A stretch of DNA of 64,000 bases, from assembly GCA_028291515.1 (NCBI GenBank), contig JAQGHU010000040.1, positions 1 to 64,000 of the forward strand, given 5' to 3'. This stretch comes from Schlesneria sp. (GTDB taxonomy: Bacteria; Planctomycetota; Planctomycetia; Planctomycetales; Planctomycetaceae). Positions within the stretch are counted from its first letter, which is position 1; every line of letters begins with the position of its first letter. The position numbers were made by a program, and so were the translations under genes. The notes under the pieces were generated by a model, which was not told where the DNA came from, made no database searches, and saw only the letters and a list, made by a program, of their open reading frames with translations. Below are positions 54,042-63,581 of this stretch, piece after piece.

Positions 54042-55664
54042 ATGCCATCGTTTCATGTGACGCCGAAACGTCGCTATCTCGTCCGCTACAATCCCAAACG
54101 GGTTCCGCATCAATTTACGGATGTCTTGATTATTGGCGCGGGCATCACGGGAATCCGCGCAGCGCTGGCGATTGACCCCAAGCTGGAAGTGGTCCTAGCG
54201 ACCAAGGATGTCATCAGCCAGTCGAATAGTGCGTATGCTCAAGGCGGGATTGCCGGAGTCTTCGACCCGTTGGATGACTTTGCGAATCACGTCGCCGATA
54301 CGATGGCGGCGGGCAAAGGCCTGTGCGATCACGACATCGTTGAGACGGTCGTTCGCGAAGCACCGGATCGGATTCGTGAACTCGTGTCGTTTGGAGCCGT
54401 GTTCGATCAGGCCGACGGCGAGATCGCGCTGACGCAAGAAGGGGGACACAGTCATCGGCGTGTCGTGCATGCCTTGGGCGATGCCACGGGCAAGGAAGTA
54501 ATGCGCGCGCTAATCGATCGCATCCATCGAGAACCGCAGATCGCGACGTGGGAAAAGACGTTCACGATCGATCTGCTGACGCATGAAGGCCAATGTCGTG
54601 GCGCTCTAGTTTGGAATCCCGACCATGGCAAGACATTCGTCTGGGCCAAGCAAACTATTTTGGCCACGGGGGGTGCAGGGCGATTATTTCGAGAAACGAC
54701 AAACCCTGAAATCGCTACGGCCGACGGTCAGGCGATGGCGTTTCGCGCGGGGGCGGAACTTCGCGATATGGAGTTCATGCAGTTCCATCCCACCGTGTTG
54801 TACATCGCAGGAAGCTCACGCCATCTGATTTCCGAAGCGGTACGCGGCGAAGGAGGCTTGTTGCGAGATTGCCAGGGGCGTCGGTTTATGCCCGACTATG
54901 ATCCCGCGGCAGAACTCGCTCCTCGCGATATCGTCAGTCGCGCAATTACTCGTCAGATGGAGAAGACGCGCCATCACTGTGTCTACCTTGACCTGACTCA
55001 TCTTGATAAGGCGCTGGTTCATGAGAGATTTCCGCATATCGGTCAGGTCTGCGCGGAGTTTGGTCTCGATCTGACCCGCGATCAGATCCCGGTCCGCCCA
55101 GGCGCTCACTACATGATCGGCGGCCTGACGGTGGACCCGGAAGCACGAACCACTTTGCCACGATTGTGGGCGGCTGGTGAGGTTTCGTCGAGCGGACTGC
55201 ACGGAGCGAACCGACTGGCGAGCAACAGCTTGTTAGAGGGCCTGGTCTTTGGTCTTCGCGCCGGGCGAAACGCCTCTGTTGCCGCATTGGGCGAGGAAGA
55301 CCGCTTTACGGCATTGTCACTGGAAGCAGATAACTCGCCTCCGATGCAGCCGATGGACGCGAGTTTGAAGTTGGACGATCTGCTGAACTCGTTGAATAGC
55401 GAGATGTGGCGCAACGTCGGCATTGAGCGTTCGGCGGAAGGGTTGGAGGCAGCTCTGCAGCAGGTTGAATTCTGGGACCGATACGTGGGCCCTCGCGAGT
55501 TCAGCACCACACAGGGCTGGGAGTTACAAAACATGTTGCTCGCCGCTCGGCTAATGATTCGCGCTGCCATCGCCCGCAAGGAAAGCCGCGGGACGCACTT
55601 TCGCAATGACTTTCCGGACACCGACCCCCAACAGGCCGAACATATCTCGATTACGGCATCCTAA
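54042..55664 (+). CDS. nadB: L-aspartate oxidase
   Basis: 540 residues from ATG 54042. VLIIGAGITGIRAALAID is the FAD-binding loop. SAYAQGGIAGVFD, ALTQEGGHSHRRVVHALG and EFMQFHPTVLYIAG are family motifs, with RPGAHYMIGGLTVDP near the end. It oxidises aspartate to iminoaspartate, the first step of NAD synthesis. The partners NadA and NadC are not in this window. Upstream bases to 53907 contain the leuB terminator and no longer start is convincing. Confidence 0.94.
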   Translation: MPSFHVTPKRRYLVRYNPKRVPHQFTDVLIIGAGITGIRAALAIDPKLEVVLATKDVISQSNSAYAQGGIAGVFDPLDDFANHVADTMAAGKGLCDHDIVETVVREAPDRIRELVSFGAVFDQADGEIALTQEGGHSHRRVVHALGDATGKEVMRALIDRIHREPQIATWEKTFTIDLLTHEGQCRGALVWNPDHGKTFVWAKQTILATGGAGRLFRETTNPEIATADGQAMAFRAGAELRDMEFMQFHPTVLYIAGSSRHLISEAVRGEGGLLRDCQGRRFMPDYDPAAELAPRDIVSRAITRQMEKTRHHCVYLDLTHLDKALVHERFPHIGQVCAEFGLDLTRDQIPVRPGAHYMIGGLTVDPEARTTLPRLWAAGEVSSSGLHGANRLASNSLLEGLVFGLRAGRNASVAALGEEDRFTALSLEADNSPPMQPMDASLKLDDLLNSLNSEMWRNVGIERSAEGLEAALQQVEFWDRYVGPREFSTTQGWELQNMLLAARLMIRAAIARKESRGTHFRNDFPDTDPQQAEHISITAS

Positions 55665-55693
55665 AAAACGGGCGTTGCTATTGGCAACGCCCG
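55663..55693 (-). terminator. Intrinsic terminator for the DUF1080 gene
   Basis: CGGGCGTTGC (55669-55678) and GCAACGCCCG (55684-55693) form a 10-base-pair stem with a 5-base loop. The six A at 55663-55668 read as U on the minus strand, just after the stem. It follows the DUF1080 gene on the minus strand and overlaps the nadB stop region on the plus strand. Confidence 0.88.
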
Positions 55694-55716
55694 ATCTATT
55701 GCCGTCGTGGTGAAGA

Positions 55717-56355
55717 CTAGTCTAAACGCTTCACACGAATGTTCTTGAAGTGAACGCGGCTTCCTGGATCGTGCGCTTGCAGAGCGAACGTCCCCTGATC
55801 GATCTTGCGTGTGAAGTCTTCTCCGGCCTTCTTGTCAGCTGGTTCGTCGTAATCAACGACGGTCTTGTCATTGATCTTGATCTTCACGTTCTTGCCCTTC
55901 ACGATGATGGTTTCAGTGTACCACACGTTGTCATCGACGTTCTTCTCGGTGACGGGCTTGATCGCATACAAGCTGCCGGTCTTTTGCGGATCCTTTTCGT
56001 AGGAATTATTGACCTGAGCTTCGAATCCGTACTTCGGCCAGCCTTCGGGTTGAAACTTGGTATGGAAATAGATGCCGCCGTTGCTGTGAGGTTCAGTCAT
56101 CACGTCGGCTCGCAGTTCGAAATTCACGAACGGCTTCTCATCGCCGACATAGAACAGGTGGCTGCGATCGCCCTTGGCTACGAATGCTCCGTCGACAATC
56201 GACCAGCTTTCAGAGCGTTCATTGATCTTCCAACCATCGAATGATTTGCCGTCAAACAGTTGGACAAATCCTTCTTCTTTTGAATCGGCCGCAGAAGCGG
56301 CGATTCCTAATCCAACCAGACAAGCTGCAACGAGACACTTCATCACGCGGTTCAT
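55717..56355 (-). CDS. DUF1080 (3-keto-disaccharide hydrolase) protein
   Basis: 212 residues from ATG 56355. A signal peptide is visible ([18 protein letters not shown]). The DUF1080 concanavalin-like signature is clear: [46 protein letters not shown] and [23 protein letters not shown], split here across motifs. Such proteins are abundant in planctomycetes and linked to glycoside or sulfated polysaccharide degradation, but the catalytic role is not proved for most. A terminator lies downstream. Confidence 0.88.
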   Translation of the reverse strand: MNRVMKCLVAACLVGLGIAASAADSKEEGFVQLFDGKSFDGWKINERSESWSIVDGAFVAKGDRSHLFYVGDEKPFVNFELRADVMTEPHSNGGIYFHTKFQPEGWPKYGFEAQVNNSYEKDPQKTGSLYAIKPVTEKNVDDNVWYTETIIVKGKNVKIKINDKTVVDYDEPADKKAGEDFTRKIDQGTFALQAHDPGSRVHFKNIRVKRLD

Positions 56356-56584
56356 TGGAAGTCCTTCGAGGTTTAAAACAACAATGCGCGGTGGCATCTG
56401 TGTAGTGTGCCCAAGTCCGATGGCGGTGTAAATCGAACATCTCGCTTCTGGGCTTTACGCCGCGAGCTGTTTCTACGAGCCAGCGAATACTCGATCGCAC
56501 CCGAATCTGCTATTCTTAATTGGCAATTGGTGACCAGATTGCCAGTAACGTATGTGAAATGGAACTTCGCATGGAATTGTTGCG

Positions 56585-57646
56585 ATGAATCAACCGTCAG
56601 CCGGAGATGCCGAACACCCGCCGGAAGCGAGTGCATCGACATCAGTTAGTGCAGACCGCAAGCAGCCCGTCGACCCCGCCGAACGTGTCTGGCTGGGTTT
56701 CGACTTGGGTGGCACCAAGATGAATGCCGTCCTCTTCGATCGAAAGTTCGAAGCGCTGGCTCGTCGCAAAAAGAAGACGCGCGGTGCCGAAGGGGCTGCC
56801 GCAGGAATCGAGCGGATTCGATCGTCGATCGAAAAGCTGCTGGAAGAAAGCAAAGTTGAGCCCAATCGACTGGGCGGGATCGGTGTCGGCTGCCCCGGCC
56901 CACTCGATCTAAACGAAGGTGTGATCCTTGCCGCTCCCAATTTGGGATGGCGCGACGTGCCGCTCAAAAAGATTCTGGAAAAGGAATTTGGCTGCCCAGT
57001 CTGGATCTGTAACGACGTTGATGCTGGCGTCTACGGCGAATACCGGTTTGGTGCTGCGGTCGGAGCGCGTACGGCCTTAGGAGTATTCCCGGGGACTGGC
57101 ATCGGTGGTGGCATGGTTTACGAAGGAAAGATCTTCCGCGGCAAGAAATCGAGTTGCATGGAGATCGGTCACATCCCCGTTGTTGCCGACGGAGCGATGT
57201 GCGGATGTGGTCGACGGGGTTGCCTCGAAACTGTCGCCAGCCGACTGGCGCTCTCAGCGGAAATCGCGAAGGCAGCTTATCGCGGTCAGGCACCTTACCT
57301 GCTGCGTGTCGCAGGAACGGACCTGGCCAATATCCGTAGCGGCACAATCAAGGAATCCATCGAGGGTGGTGACGAAGTCGTCGAAGGGATCTTAAGAGAC
57401 GGTGCCAAACTCCTGGGGATGGCGCTGGCCGGCACCGTCAATTTGCTGGCACCTGACGTGATCGTTCTGGGTGGTGGCTTAGTGGAAGCGTTGCCGAAGC
57501 TGTACCTCGATGAGGTTGGTAAAGCGCTCTCCAAGCACGTGATGCCGTCGTACGAGAAAACATTCGAGTTGAAGACCGCCAAATTGGGCGACGACGCGGG
57601 AACCATGGGCGCTGCTGCTTGGGCTCGCTACTGCGTCGAGGGTTAA
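56585..57646 (+). CDS. ROK-family sugar kinase (glucokinase-like)
   Basis: 353 residues. The N-terminal 30 residues are low complexity. The phosphate loop DLGGTK (40-45), the acidic CNDVDAG with Asp144, the metal-binding EIGH (193-196) and the ROK signature CGCGRRGCLE (206-215) are intact; three Cys and the His should bind Zn. ROK kinases phosphorylate glucose and related sugars. The start ATG 56585 lacks a clear ribosome site. The Ppx gene follows by 28 bases. Confidence 0.9.
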   Translation: MNQPSAGDAEHPPEASASTSVSADRKQPVDPAERVWLGFDLGGTKMNAVLFDRKFEALARRKKKTRGAEGAAAGIERIRSSIEKLLEESKVEPNRLGGIGVGCPGPLDLNEGVILAAPNLGWRDVPLKKILEKEFGCPVWICNDVDAGVYGEYRFGAAVGARTALGVFPGTGIGGGMVYEGKIFRGKKSSCMEIGHIPVVADGAMCGCGRRGCLETVASRLALSAEIAKAAYRGQAPYLLRVAGTDLANIRSGTIKESIEGGDEVVEGILRDGAKLLGMALAGTVNLLAPDVIVLGGGLVEALPKLYLDEVGKALSKHVMPSYEKTFELKTAKLGDDAGTMGAAAWARYCVEG

Positions 57647-57674
57647 CCTCCTTTCCTGACTGTACGTTTCACTC

Positions 57675-59249
57675 ATGATTGCCGACACCACTTCGACAAC
57701 ATCGCGAAGCACCGCCAGCCGCACCGCGGCCGTCATTGATGTGGGAACGACATCGATTCGAATGGCCATTGCCGATATCGATGATGCCGGAGATGTCCGG
57801 TTGCTGTCGTCCTTGTCTCAAGCTGTAGCATTGGGCAAAGACACTTTCACGCGCGGTTCGATTGAGAAGAGCACAATCGAAGAATGCGTGCGAGTCCTGA
57901 AAAGCTATAAGCGCGTCCTGGCTGAATACGGCATCGATCGGCCGGACCAGGTCCGTGTCGTCGCCACGAGTGCTGTGCGTGAATCGCTGAACAAACTGGC
58001 GTTTCTCGATCGAATCTATACCGCCACGGGACTGCCGGTTATTCCGATAGACGAAGCGGAAGTGAACCGAGTGACCTATCTCGGTGTGCAACCGTTGCTG
58101 AAGCTTGATCCGGCGCTGGCGGCCGCTCGCACCGTGATTACTGAGGTGGGTGGCGGCAGCACGGAACTGCTCCAGGTTGAGAATGCAGATGTCCTGTTTG
58201 CTCACACTTATCGATTGGGATCGCTGCGAATTCATCAGACTTTAGAAGCGTATCACACGTCGCAGATGGCGACGCGACGATTGATGGAAACCCAGATTCA
58301 GCGTGTCATCGATCAAATCCTTCAGCAAGTGCCCCCAGGCCAATCTCAGGAAATGGTCGTGTTGGGTGGCGACATGCGTTTCGCTGCGCAGCAGCTCGTT
58401 CCCGATTGGAATCGCAATCAGCTGACACCCATCCCTTTAAGGGATCTGGAAGAATTGACTAACACGGTGCTGTCGCTGAATGAGGACAAACTTGTTCACA
58501 AGTATCACATCACCTTCCCCGATGCCGGAACCTTAGGGCCGGCGTTGCTGGCCTATGTGATGTTGGCTCGAGCGTTTCAACTGAAGCAAGTCATCGTATC
58601 GAGCATTAATCTGCGCGACGGGTTGCTGATGCAAATGGCCACTCGCGGTGGCTGGAACGAAGATTTCAGCAACCAGGTCATTCGATCCGCATTGGACCTG
58701 GGGCGAAAGTTTGACTTCGATGAACCGCACGCCAGACAGGTTTCGAAGTTGTGCAAGATCCTGTTTCAGGGCCTGCGCGACGAACACCAGCTTGATCCAC
58801 GCTACGAACTGCTATTGCGAGTCGCCGCACTGCTGCACGAGATCGGGCTGTACGTCAGTACTGGCAGTTATCACAAACACTCGATGTACCTGATCCAGAA
58901 CAGCGAATTATTTGGGTTAAGCCGTTCGGATGTGCAGTTGATCTCACTGACTGCTCGGTATCACCGTCGAACCTCACCCAAGCCGACGCATACTGTTTTT
59001 ACCGCTCTCAATCGAGATCAGCGAATCGCGGTCGTCAAGATGGCGGCGATGCTGCGAGTGGCCGACGCTTTGGAGGCTTCGCACGCTCAACGATTGCACG
59101 AACTACGCTTCTCGCGAGAAAGCGGTCGCCTTGTGATCTCGATCCCGCAGGTTGAGGATCTGAGCCTGGAGCAACTCGCACTGAAGCAATCGGGATCTCT
59201 CTTCGAAGAGACGTTCGGGATGCCAGTCCTGCTACGGAAGATGCGCTAG
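57675..59249 (+). CDS. Ppx/GppA phosphatase with C-terminal HD domain
   Basis: 524 residues. AAVIDVGTTSIRMAIADID opens the actin-like phosphatase, and TEVGGGSTELLQ and GSLRIHQTL follow. From about residue 390, RVAALLHEIGLYVSTGSYHK then LISLTARYHRR form an HD-like domain, as in larger Ppx/GppA enzymes. It hydrolyses polyphosphate or pppGpp. It may be co-expressed with the ROK kinase upstream, but no ppk is nearby. Confidence 0.9.
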   Translation: MIADTTSTTSRSTASRTAAVIDVGTTSIRMAIADIDDAGDVRLLSSLSQAVALGKDTFTRGSIEKSTIEECVRVLKSYKRVLAEYGIDRPDQVRVVATSAVRESLNKLAFLDRIYTATGLPVIPIDEAEVNRVTYLGVQPLLKLDPALAAARTVITEVGGGSTELLQVENADVLFAHTYRLGSLRIHQTLEAYHTSQMATRRLMETQIQRVIDQILQQVPPGQSQEMVVLGGDMRFAAQQLVPDWNRNQLTPIPLRDLEELTNTVLSLNEDKLVHKYHITFPDAGTLGPALLAYVMLARAFQLKQVIVSSINLRDGLLMQMATRGGWNEDFSNQVIRSALDLGRKFDFDEPHARQVSKLCKILFQGLRDEHQLDPRYELLLRVAALLHEIGLYVSTGSYHKHSMYLIQNSELFGLSRSDVQLISLTARYHRRTSPKPTHTVFTALNRDQRIAVVKMAAMLRVADALEASHAQRLHELRFSRESGRLVISIPQVEDLSLEQLALKQSGSLFEETFGMPVLLRKMR

Positions 59250-59338
59250 TTCCGCTACTTCCACGGATAGGCAATCATTTCGTGGATAATCAACGCAGAG
59301 AATTCGCGAATGAGAGGACATACGAGAGTCCCTCTCGT

Positions 59339-60067
59339 TCAAGCTGCGGCTCGCGGTACGTCAAGCCGTTCTTGCTGCACGGGAATCGCGACTCCGCGCG
59401 CCAAACCTTCGATTTCTGCGGTTAACTGATCCATCTCTCGTTGAACAATCGCCACGTAGTGCTGCATCTGATCGCGTGACATCTCTGTCGGGATGTCGAT
59501 CGGGTGCCCCATGGCAACGTATACTGTGCTGAATGGCTTGGGGATCAGCATGTCGGTCCAGCTTCCTTTGAACCGCCATGCTCGAGTCGCCGAGTAAGCA
59601 CTTGGCAGGATTCGGCGGCCCAGTTGTGAGGCGACGAACACGGCCCCGGTCTTCAGTTGACGACGAGGTCCTCCGGGACCATCAGGAGTGATGACAATGT
59701 GCTTTCCGGCCGTATCATCCAAAAGTTGTCGCACAGCTTGTGCGCCGCCGCGACGACTGGATCCTCGCACCGTGCTATAGCCAAGCAAGGCCATCGCATA
59801 CGCAAGATAGGAACCATCCTGATGCTGGCTGACGAGGCAGCAGGTTTTTTCTCGCAGGCCACGCGGGGCCGCGAATGTTGGAACCAACAGCGCGTCGTGC
59901 CAGACAGACAGGATGAACTGCTCGTCTCCAGGGGCTGGTACGTAGTTCAGCTTCTGCTTCTCTTCGGGCCCGATGTAGACCTTACGACACGTCGCGAACA
60001 ATATCTTTGACAGACCAACAGCAGTACCGGCGGCAACCCAAGTCAGCCAGCGACTTCGAATCCTCAT
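59339..60067 (-). CDS. DUF374-type lipid acyltransferase
   Basis: 242 residues from ATG 60067. One N-terminal anchor (LTWVAAGTAVGLSKILFA) precedes the family motifs SVWHDALLVP, LVSQHQDGSYLAYAMALLGY, VRGSSRRGGAQAVRQLLDD and ITPDGPGGPRRQLKTGAVF. The His/Asp pair is typical of DUF374, a group related to lysophospholipid and lipid A acyltransferases at the inner membrane. The acceptor is unknown. Its 5' region contains the hairpin of the neighbouring upstream gene. Confidence 0.85.
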   Translation of the reverse strand: MRIRSRWLTWVAAGTAVGLSKILFATCRKVYIGPEEKQKLNYVPAPGDEQFILSVWHDALLVPTFAAPRGLREKTCCLVSQHQDGSYLAYAMALLGYSTVRGSSRRGGAQAVRQLLDDTAGKHIVITPDGPGGPRRQLKTGAVFVASQLGRRILPSAYSATRAWRFKGSWTDMLIPKPFSTVYVAMGHPIDIPTEMSRDQMQHYVAIVQREMDQLTAEIEGLARGVAIPVQQERLDVPRAAA

Positions 60068-60154
60068 TGCATCCACTCCTACGCACGACAAAGACGAGCG
60101 GAACTGTAGGAGAAAATCGATTCTGCGGGAATCCCATTCGCCGCCAAGCCGGGC

Positions 60155-60193
60155 AAAAACACGACCCGACTGTCATGAAAGACAATCGGGTCG
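60155..60193 (-). terminator. Intrinsic terminator on the minus strand
   Basis: CGACCCGA (60162-60169) and TCGGGTCG (60186-60193) form an 8-base-pair stem; inner GTC/GAC extends it past a small mismatch. The five A at 60155-60159 read as U on the minus strand. It stops transcription from the beta-propeller gene at 60237 before the DUF374 gene. Confidence 0.82.
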
Positions 60194-60236
60194 CGAATTG
60201 AGTCAGGCTGCGAAAAAATCATCGCGTCAGAGTGGC

Positions 60237-61352
60237 TTAGAATCCGGCGTCCAGTTTCAGCAGGCCGCCTGCTGGCTTGTCACCTGTGTCTTTGCCGGTG
60301 CCGAAGACGGTGATGTATAGAGCACCATCTTTGTCGAACGCCAAGGCCGTTGGACGGTCCAGGCTGATGATCTTCTTTGGCTTCACTTCTTCGCCATCGA
60401 TCACCAGTTCAAACAGCCCGCCTTGAGTGGTATCTGACCACGCAAAGTCGGTTGCATACAGCTTGCCGTTTGCCGCGTAGGCCAAACCGGTGATGTCATG
60501 CAAGCCGGTCTTGTACTTCTTGACCAGCTTTCCTTCCTTGTCGTACGTCGTCAGCAACGAATCGCCTGGAACATTGACTTCGCCCATCTGACCGACGACA
60601 AGTTGAGTCTTATCGGGGCTGACGGCGATCGCGACAGGAGCATCAACTTCAGTGGCTTCCTTGGTGGCGATGGTCGTCGTCAATTCGCCAGGCTTGCCGT
60701 CGGCGATCTTCGAAGAGACGATCCAACCCTTGGTATCATCGCCGTTCGAGGTGACATAGATCGCGTCGTTCCAAACAACGGCTTGGTAGAAGTTTCCTTC
60801 GCCCTTGTTCGTGTCGCCGGTTCCCTTGATGGGACCGAGGGTGAATTCGGCTTCAGCTTCTTTGCGTGGCTTGGCGGGCAGAGCTTCTTCGATCTTGTAG
60901 ATGCGAACCAGTTCTTCGCCGTCAGGTCGGCTACCATCGGGAACGATCAACCGATCGTTTCCCCACAACGTGCAGCCCAAGGGGCCGATGTTGTACTTTG
61001 GTCCTTTGCCGTAGATGTCAGTCGGGAAGCCTTCGACTTCCAAGTAAATCTTGCGCGTGCTGGGAACGAAACGGAAGACCCCTTGGCGCGAGGTGACGAA
61101 TACCTGTCCTGTTCCTGGATGAACGGCGACACCGGAAGGATTGTCCAAGTGGACGACTGCAGTCTTTGTCGCAGGTCCAGTTGGTTTGTCGGCTGGTTTC
61201 TCAGCAGGCTTTTCTTCCTTCTTTTCTTCTTCCTTCTTTTCGGCAGGCTTCTCGTCCTTCTTCTCAGCTTCCTGCGCAAAGACCGTCGGGTAACCGATAG
61301 CCATCACCAGAGATGCGGCAATCAGGCTGCAAAACATACGGCGCATGCTCAC
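60237..61352 (-). CDS. Exported SMP-30/NHL-type beta-propeller protein
   Basis: 371 residues. The signal peptide is followed by a Lys/Glu/Pro-rich linker (about 28-58) and a propeller-like region: NPSGVAVHPGTGQVFVTSRQG, PVAIAVSPDKTQLVVGQMGE, ITGLAYAANGKLYATDFAWSD and RPTALAFDKDGALYITVFGTG. The pattern of NHL/SMP-30 blades is plain, with no clear lactonase metal residues. A structural or ligand-binding role in the periplasm is more likely. It ends with an intrinsic terminator. Confidence 0.82.
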   Translation of the reverse strand: MSMRRMFCSLIAASLVMAIGYPTVFAQEAEKKDEKPAEKKEEEKKEEKPAEKPADKPTGPATKTAVVHLDNPSGVAVHPGTGQVFVTSRQGVFRFVPSTRKIYLEVEGFPTDIYGKGPKYNIGPLGCTLWGNDRLIVPDGSRPDGEELVRIYKIEEALPAKPRKEAEAEFTLGPIKGTGDTNKGEGNFYQAVVWNDAIYVTSNGDDTKGWIVSSKIADGKPGELTTTIATKEATEVDAPVAIAVSPDKTQLVVGQMGEVNVPGDSLLTTYDKEGKLVKKYKTGLHDITGLAYAANGKLYATDFAWSDTTQGGLFELVIDGEEVKPKKIISLDRPTALAFDKDGALYITVFGTGKDTGDKPAGGLLKLDAGF

Positions 61353-61577
61353 TCCATCCTTCTGTTGTCGAGACCACGGAGGCCACGAACCGTTACGACC
61401 GATTCGCGGAACGCTGCAGGGACTGCGTGGGAGGCCTTCAGGCGAATCCTATTCCCTCAGCGGACAAAGGCGCTCAAATCGTACTGAACGTCTCGCGCCA
61501 ATGCAATTTACGGCAGGAGAAACGCGACACCGAATGACAGCGGAAATGCCAAATCAGATGTCAACACGCGTCGTTCG

Positions 61578-63119
61578 CTAAATCTTTTGCGGGCCACCAC
61601 GAACAGACATTGGCGCCGCACCGCCCCCTTCGGCGGGGCTGCTCGTAGCGGGCTTCTCGGGTTTCGCCTGCTCCGCCGGTGGTTTCACCCAATCTTCCAG
61701 TGCTTGCACCTGCTGCACCGTCAATCGCTGAGCCTGCAGAATCGCAGCGACGAGTGGATGGATCAAGGCATAGGCCGGCGCTGCGGCCGCCTGCGAATTA
61801 TTGAGCAGACCTGCCTTGCTCTTCTTATCCGCCATCAAGTCCGTGGCATCGAATTGCTGGAATGCCAAATAGAGTTTGAAGAACTCGCCCTTCCACTTCG
61901 ACTCATCGCCTTTCGTTTGAGGCGCTTGTTGAGCGGCTTTGGCCAGCTTCAGCGCGAAAGCGGCGACCGCTTTTGTGACGGATGGTGGGTTACAAGCGGC
62001 CGGAAGCGGCACGCGGCCCAACGATCTGGCAGCTTCGGCGCGGACAGTCCAAGTGCGTTCATCATCGGCGAGGACCGCTTTCAGGACATCAACAACGATT
62101 GGCTTCCCCTGAACCAGATCGACATCCATCGCGGCGAGGGCCGCGGCCAGTCGCATTTGATACCACGAGTGAGCCTTCTTATTACTCAGTTCCGCCACCA
62201 GAGCCTGAGCCACTTTGGTTCGAACGGTGACGTTGGCGTTACCCAAGCGCAGGTTTCTTGCCAGTCCGTTTACTGCAACAATCTTCACACCTTCGGGTTG
62301 GTCCGGTGAAGAAATCACCTGCAACAACGGCTCGCAAACGGGAGAGTAAGCCTCCAGCTTCAGTGCGAATTTGGGGTTCTCTTCCGTGAGGTTCAGCTCG
62401 CCCAATAGCAGGGCGATATGCAACCGGACATGAAATGGTTGAGTGACGAGCAATGGCCCCGCTTGACTGACAATTTCTTGCATCACAATCTGGCGGAAAC
62501 TTTTGATTGCGTTCGCGTTCGCGGCCTCGGGTGCAGAGGCCGCCGAGTTCAAGTCGCGAGTCAGATCTTCGTGCAGCTTGCTTAGCTCCAGCCGGTTCTT
62601 CTTCAGGCACATCAGTGCCAGGCGATAGCGAATCCCGTTGCGGATCAGAATTTTGTCAGCGTCGGTCGATTTCGCCGTTCGCATTACGGTCTGATATTTC
62701 GCCAAGTCCTTCTTGAGTTTGTCGATTTCGTCTTGCATCGCCAACGGTTGGTCGAGGTCCATGACCTCGGCCTTCGCGGCTGGGGGCGCGAATTTTTTTG
62801 GCAGCGTCTCTGAATCGATCTTCAACTCGGTTGGAGGGCCTTTGAGGGCATTGGGGTTGGCTTGCCCCGGAATTGGTGGACCTGCTGGAGCACCTGGACC
62901 ACCAGTTCTACCCGGCATCCCGGGCATTCCTGGCAATCCGGGCGGGCGTCCTGGTCCACCTGAACCATGTGCCCCGCTACTACCGTGTGCTCCGCCCGCC
63001 TGTGCGAACGTCACCTGGTCAACTGAAAGCCCAAGCAACGCGATCGTGAGCCACGCCAAACGGGAAACAGCGGCAATCCGAGAGTGGACGGGCAACGAGG
63101 TCACAGTCATGTCTCGCAC
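61578..63119 (-). CDS. Exported protein with collagen-like start and HEAT-like repeats
   Basis: 513 residues from 63119 (ATG 63110 is an alternative). After a signal peptide, residues 40-88 are rich in Gly-Pro-x triplets (PGMPGMPGRTGGPGAPAG), like bacterial collagen-like stalks. A coiled-coil segment (DEIDKLKKDLAKYQTV) follows, then helical repeats (VRLHIALLLGELNL, VKIVAVNGLARNL, VRAEAARSLGRVPL). The C-terminus returns to Pro/Ala/Glu-rich composition. No enzymatic motif is seen; a surface-linked scaffolding role is inferred. Confidence 0.75.
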   Translation of the reverse strand: MRDMTVTSLPVHSRIAAVSRLAWLTIALLGLSVDQVTFAQAGGAHGSSGAHGSGGPGRPPGLPGMPGMPGRTGGPGAPAGPPIPGQANPNALKGPPTELKIDSETLPKKFAPPAAKAEVMDLDQPLAMQDEIDKLKKDLAKYQTVMRTAKSTDADKILIRNGIRYRLALMCLKKNRLELSKLHEDLTRDLNSAASAPEAANANAIKSFRQIVMQEIVSQAGPLLVTQPFHVRLHIALLLGELNLTEENPKFALKLEAYSPVCEPLLQVISSPDQPEGVKIVAVNGLARNLRLGNANVTVRTKVAQALVAELSNKKAHSWYQMRLAAALAAMDVDLVQGKPIVVDVLKAVLADDERTWTVRAEAARSLGRVPLPAACNPPSVTKAVAAFALKLAKAAQQAPQTKGDESKWKGEFFKLYLAFQQFDATDLMADKKSKAGLLNNSQAAAAPAYALIHPLVAAILQAQRLTVQQVQALEDWVKPPAEQAKPEKPATSSPAEGGGAAPMSVRGGPQKI

Positions 63120-63581
63120 GAGGCCATCCCTTAGTGTTCACGAAACCGTGCCGTGAGGAACTTTCACAAGCGTTTGCGGATGGACCAATCCGACTGCATC
63201 CAGTTCCGCTTGAGAATCCCCAAACACACTACCTGCGAAAATAGGCTTTTACCACCAGTTTAACGACGATTCATCTTCGATCCATGACCATAGCGAGACA
63301 ACGGCCCGCATGTTCGGTATTTGGAGCGTGATGAGTTTAGCGATCAGGACATTTGAAACGATCAGAACGACGAGAAAGGAACGATACGATACGGCGGGAA
63401 GATCGACAACTGAGCGGCTCGAACGAGCCCGGAAAAAGTGGATAACACTTCCCAAATTGCAGTGAATCAGAATAAAGATGATCAGACGGGAAATGCCAAT
63501 TGAAACTATCACTGCAGTGCCAGCAATGTCAAGCACCGTATTGCATCGAAACGGTGCTGATATCGCGGCGCAATATGAAAA
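63120..63581. other. AT-rich intergenic stretch
   Basis: About 460 bases without a convincing gene. A hydrophobic minus-strand frame lies at 63249-63536, starting GTG with no ribosome site. The composition is visibly more AT-rich than the flanks. No hairpin with a T run was found. Confidence 0.45.

Noticed and set aside
59307-59338. Hairpin between Ppx and DUF374 genes
   Set aside because: GAGAGGAC pairs with GTCCCTCTC only with a bulge, and no T run follows on either strand.
60498-61487. 329-residue plus-strand frame
   Set aside because: Antisense to the propeller gene at 60237-61352; its hydrophobic stretch mirrors the Lys/Glu linker.
63249-63536. Hydrophobic 95-residue minus-strand frame
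   Set aside because: GTG start with no ribosome site, AT-rich background and no recognisable family.
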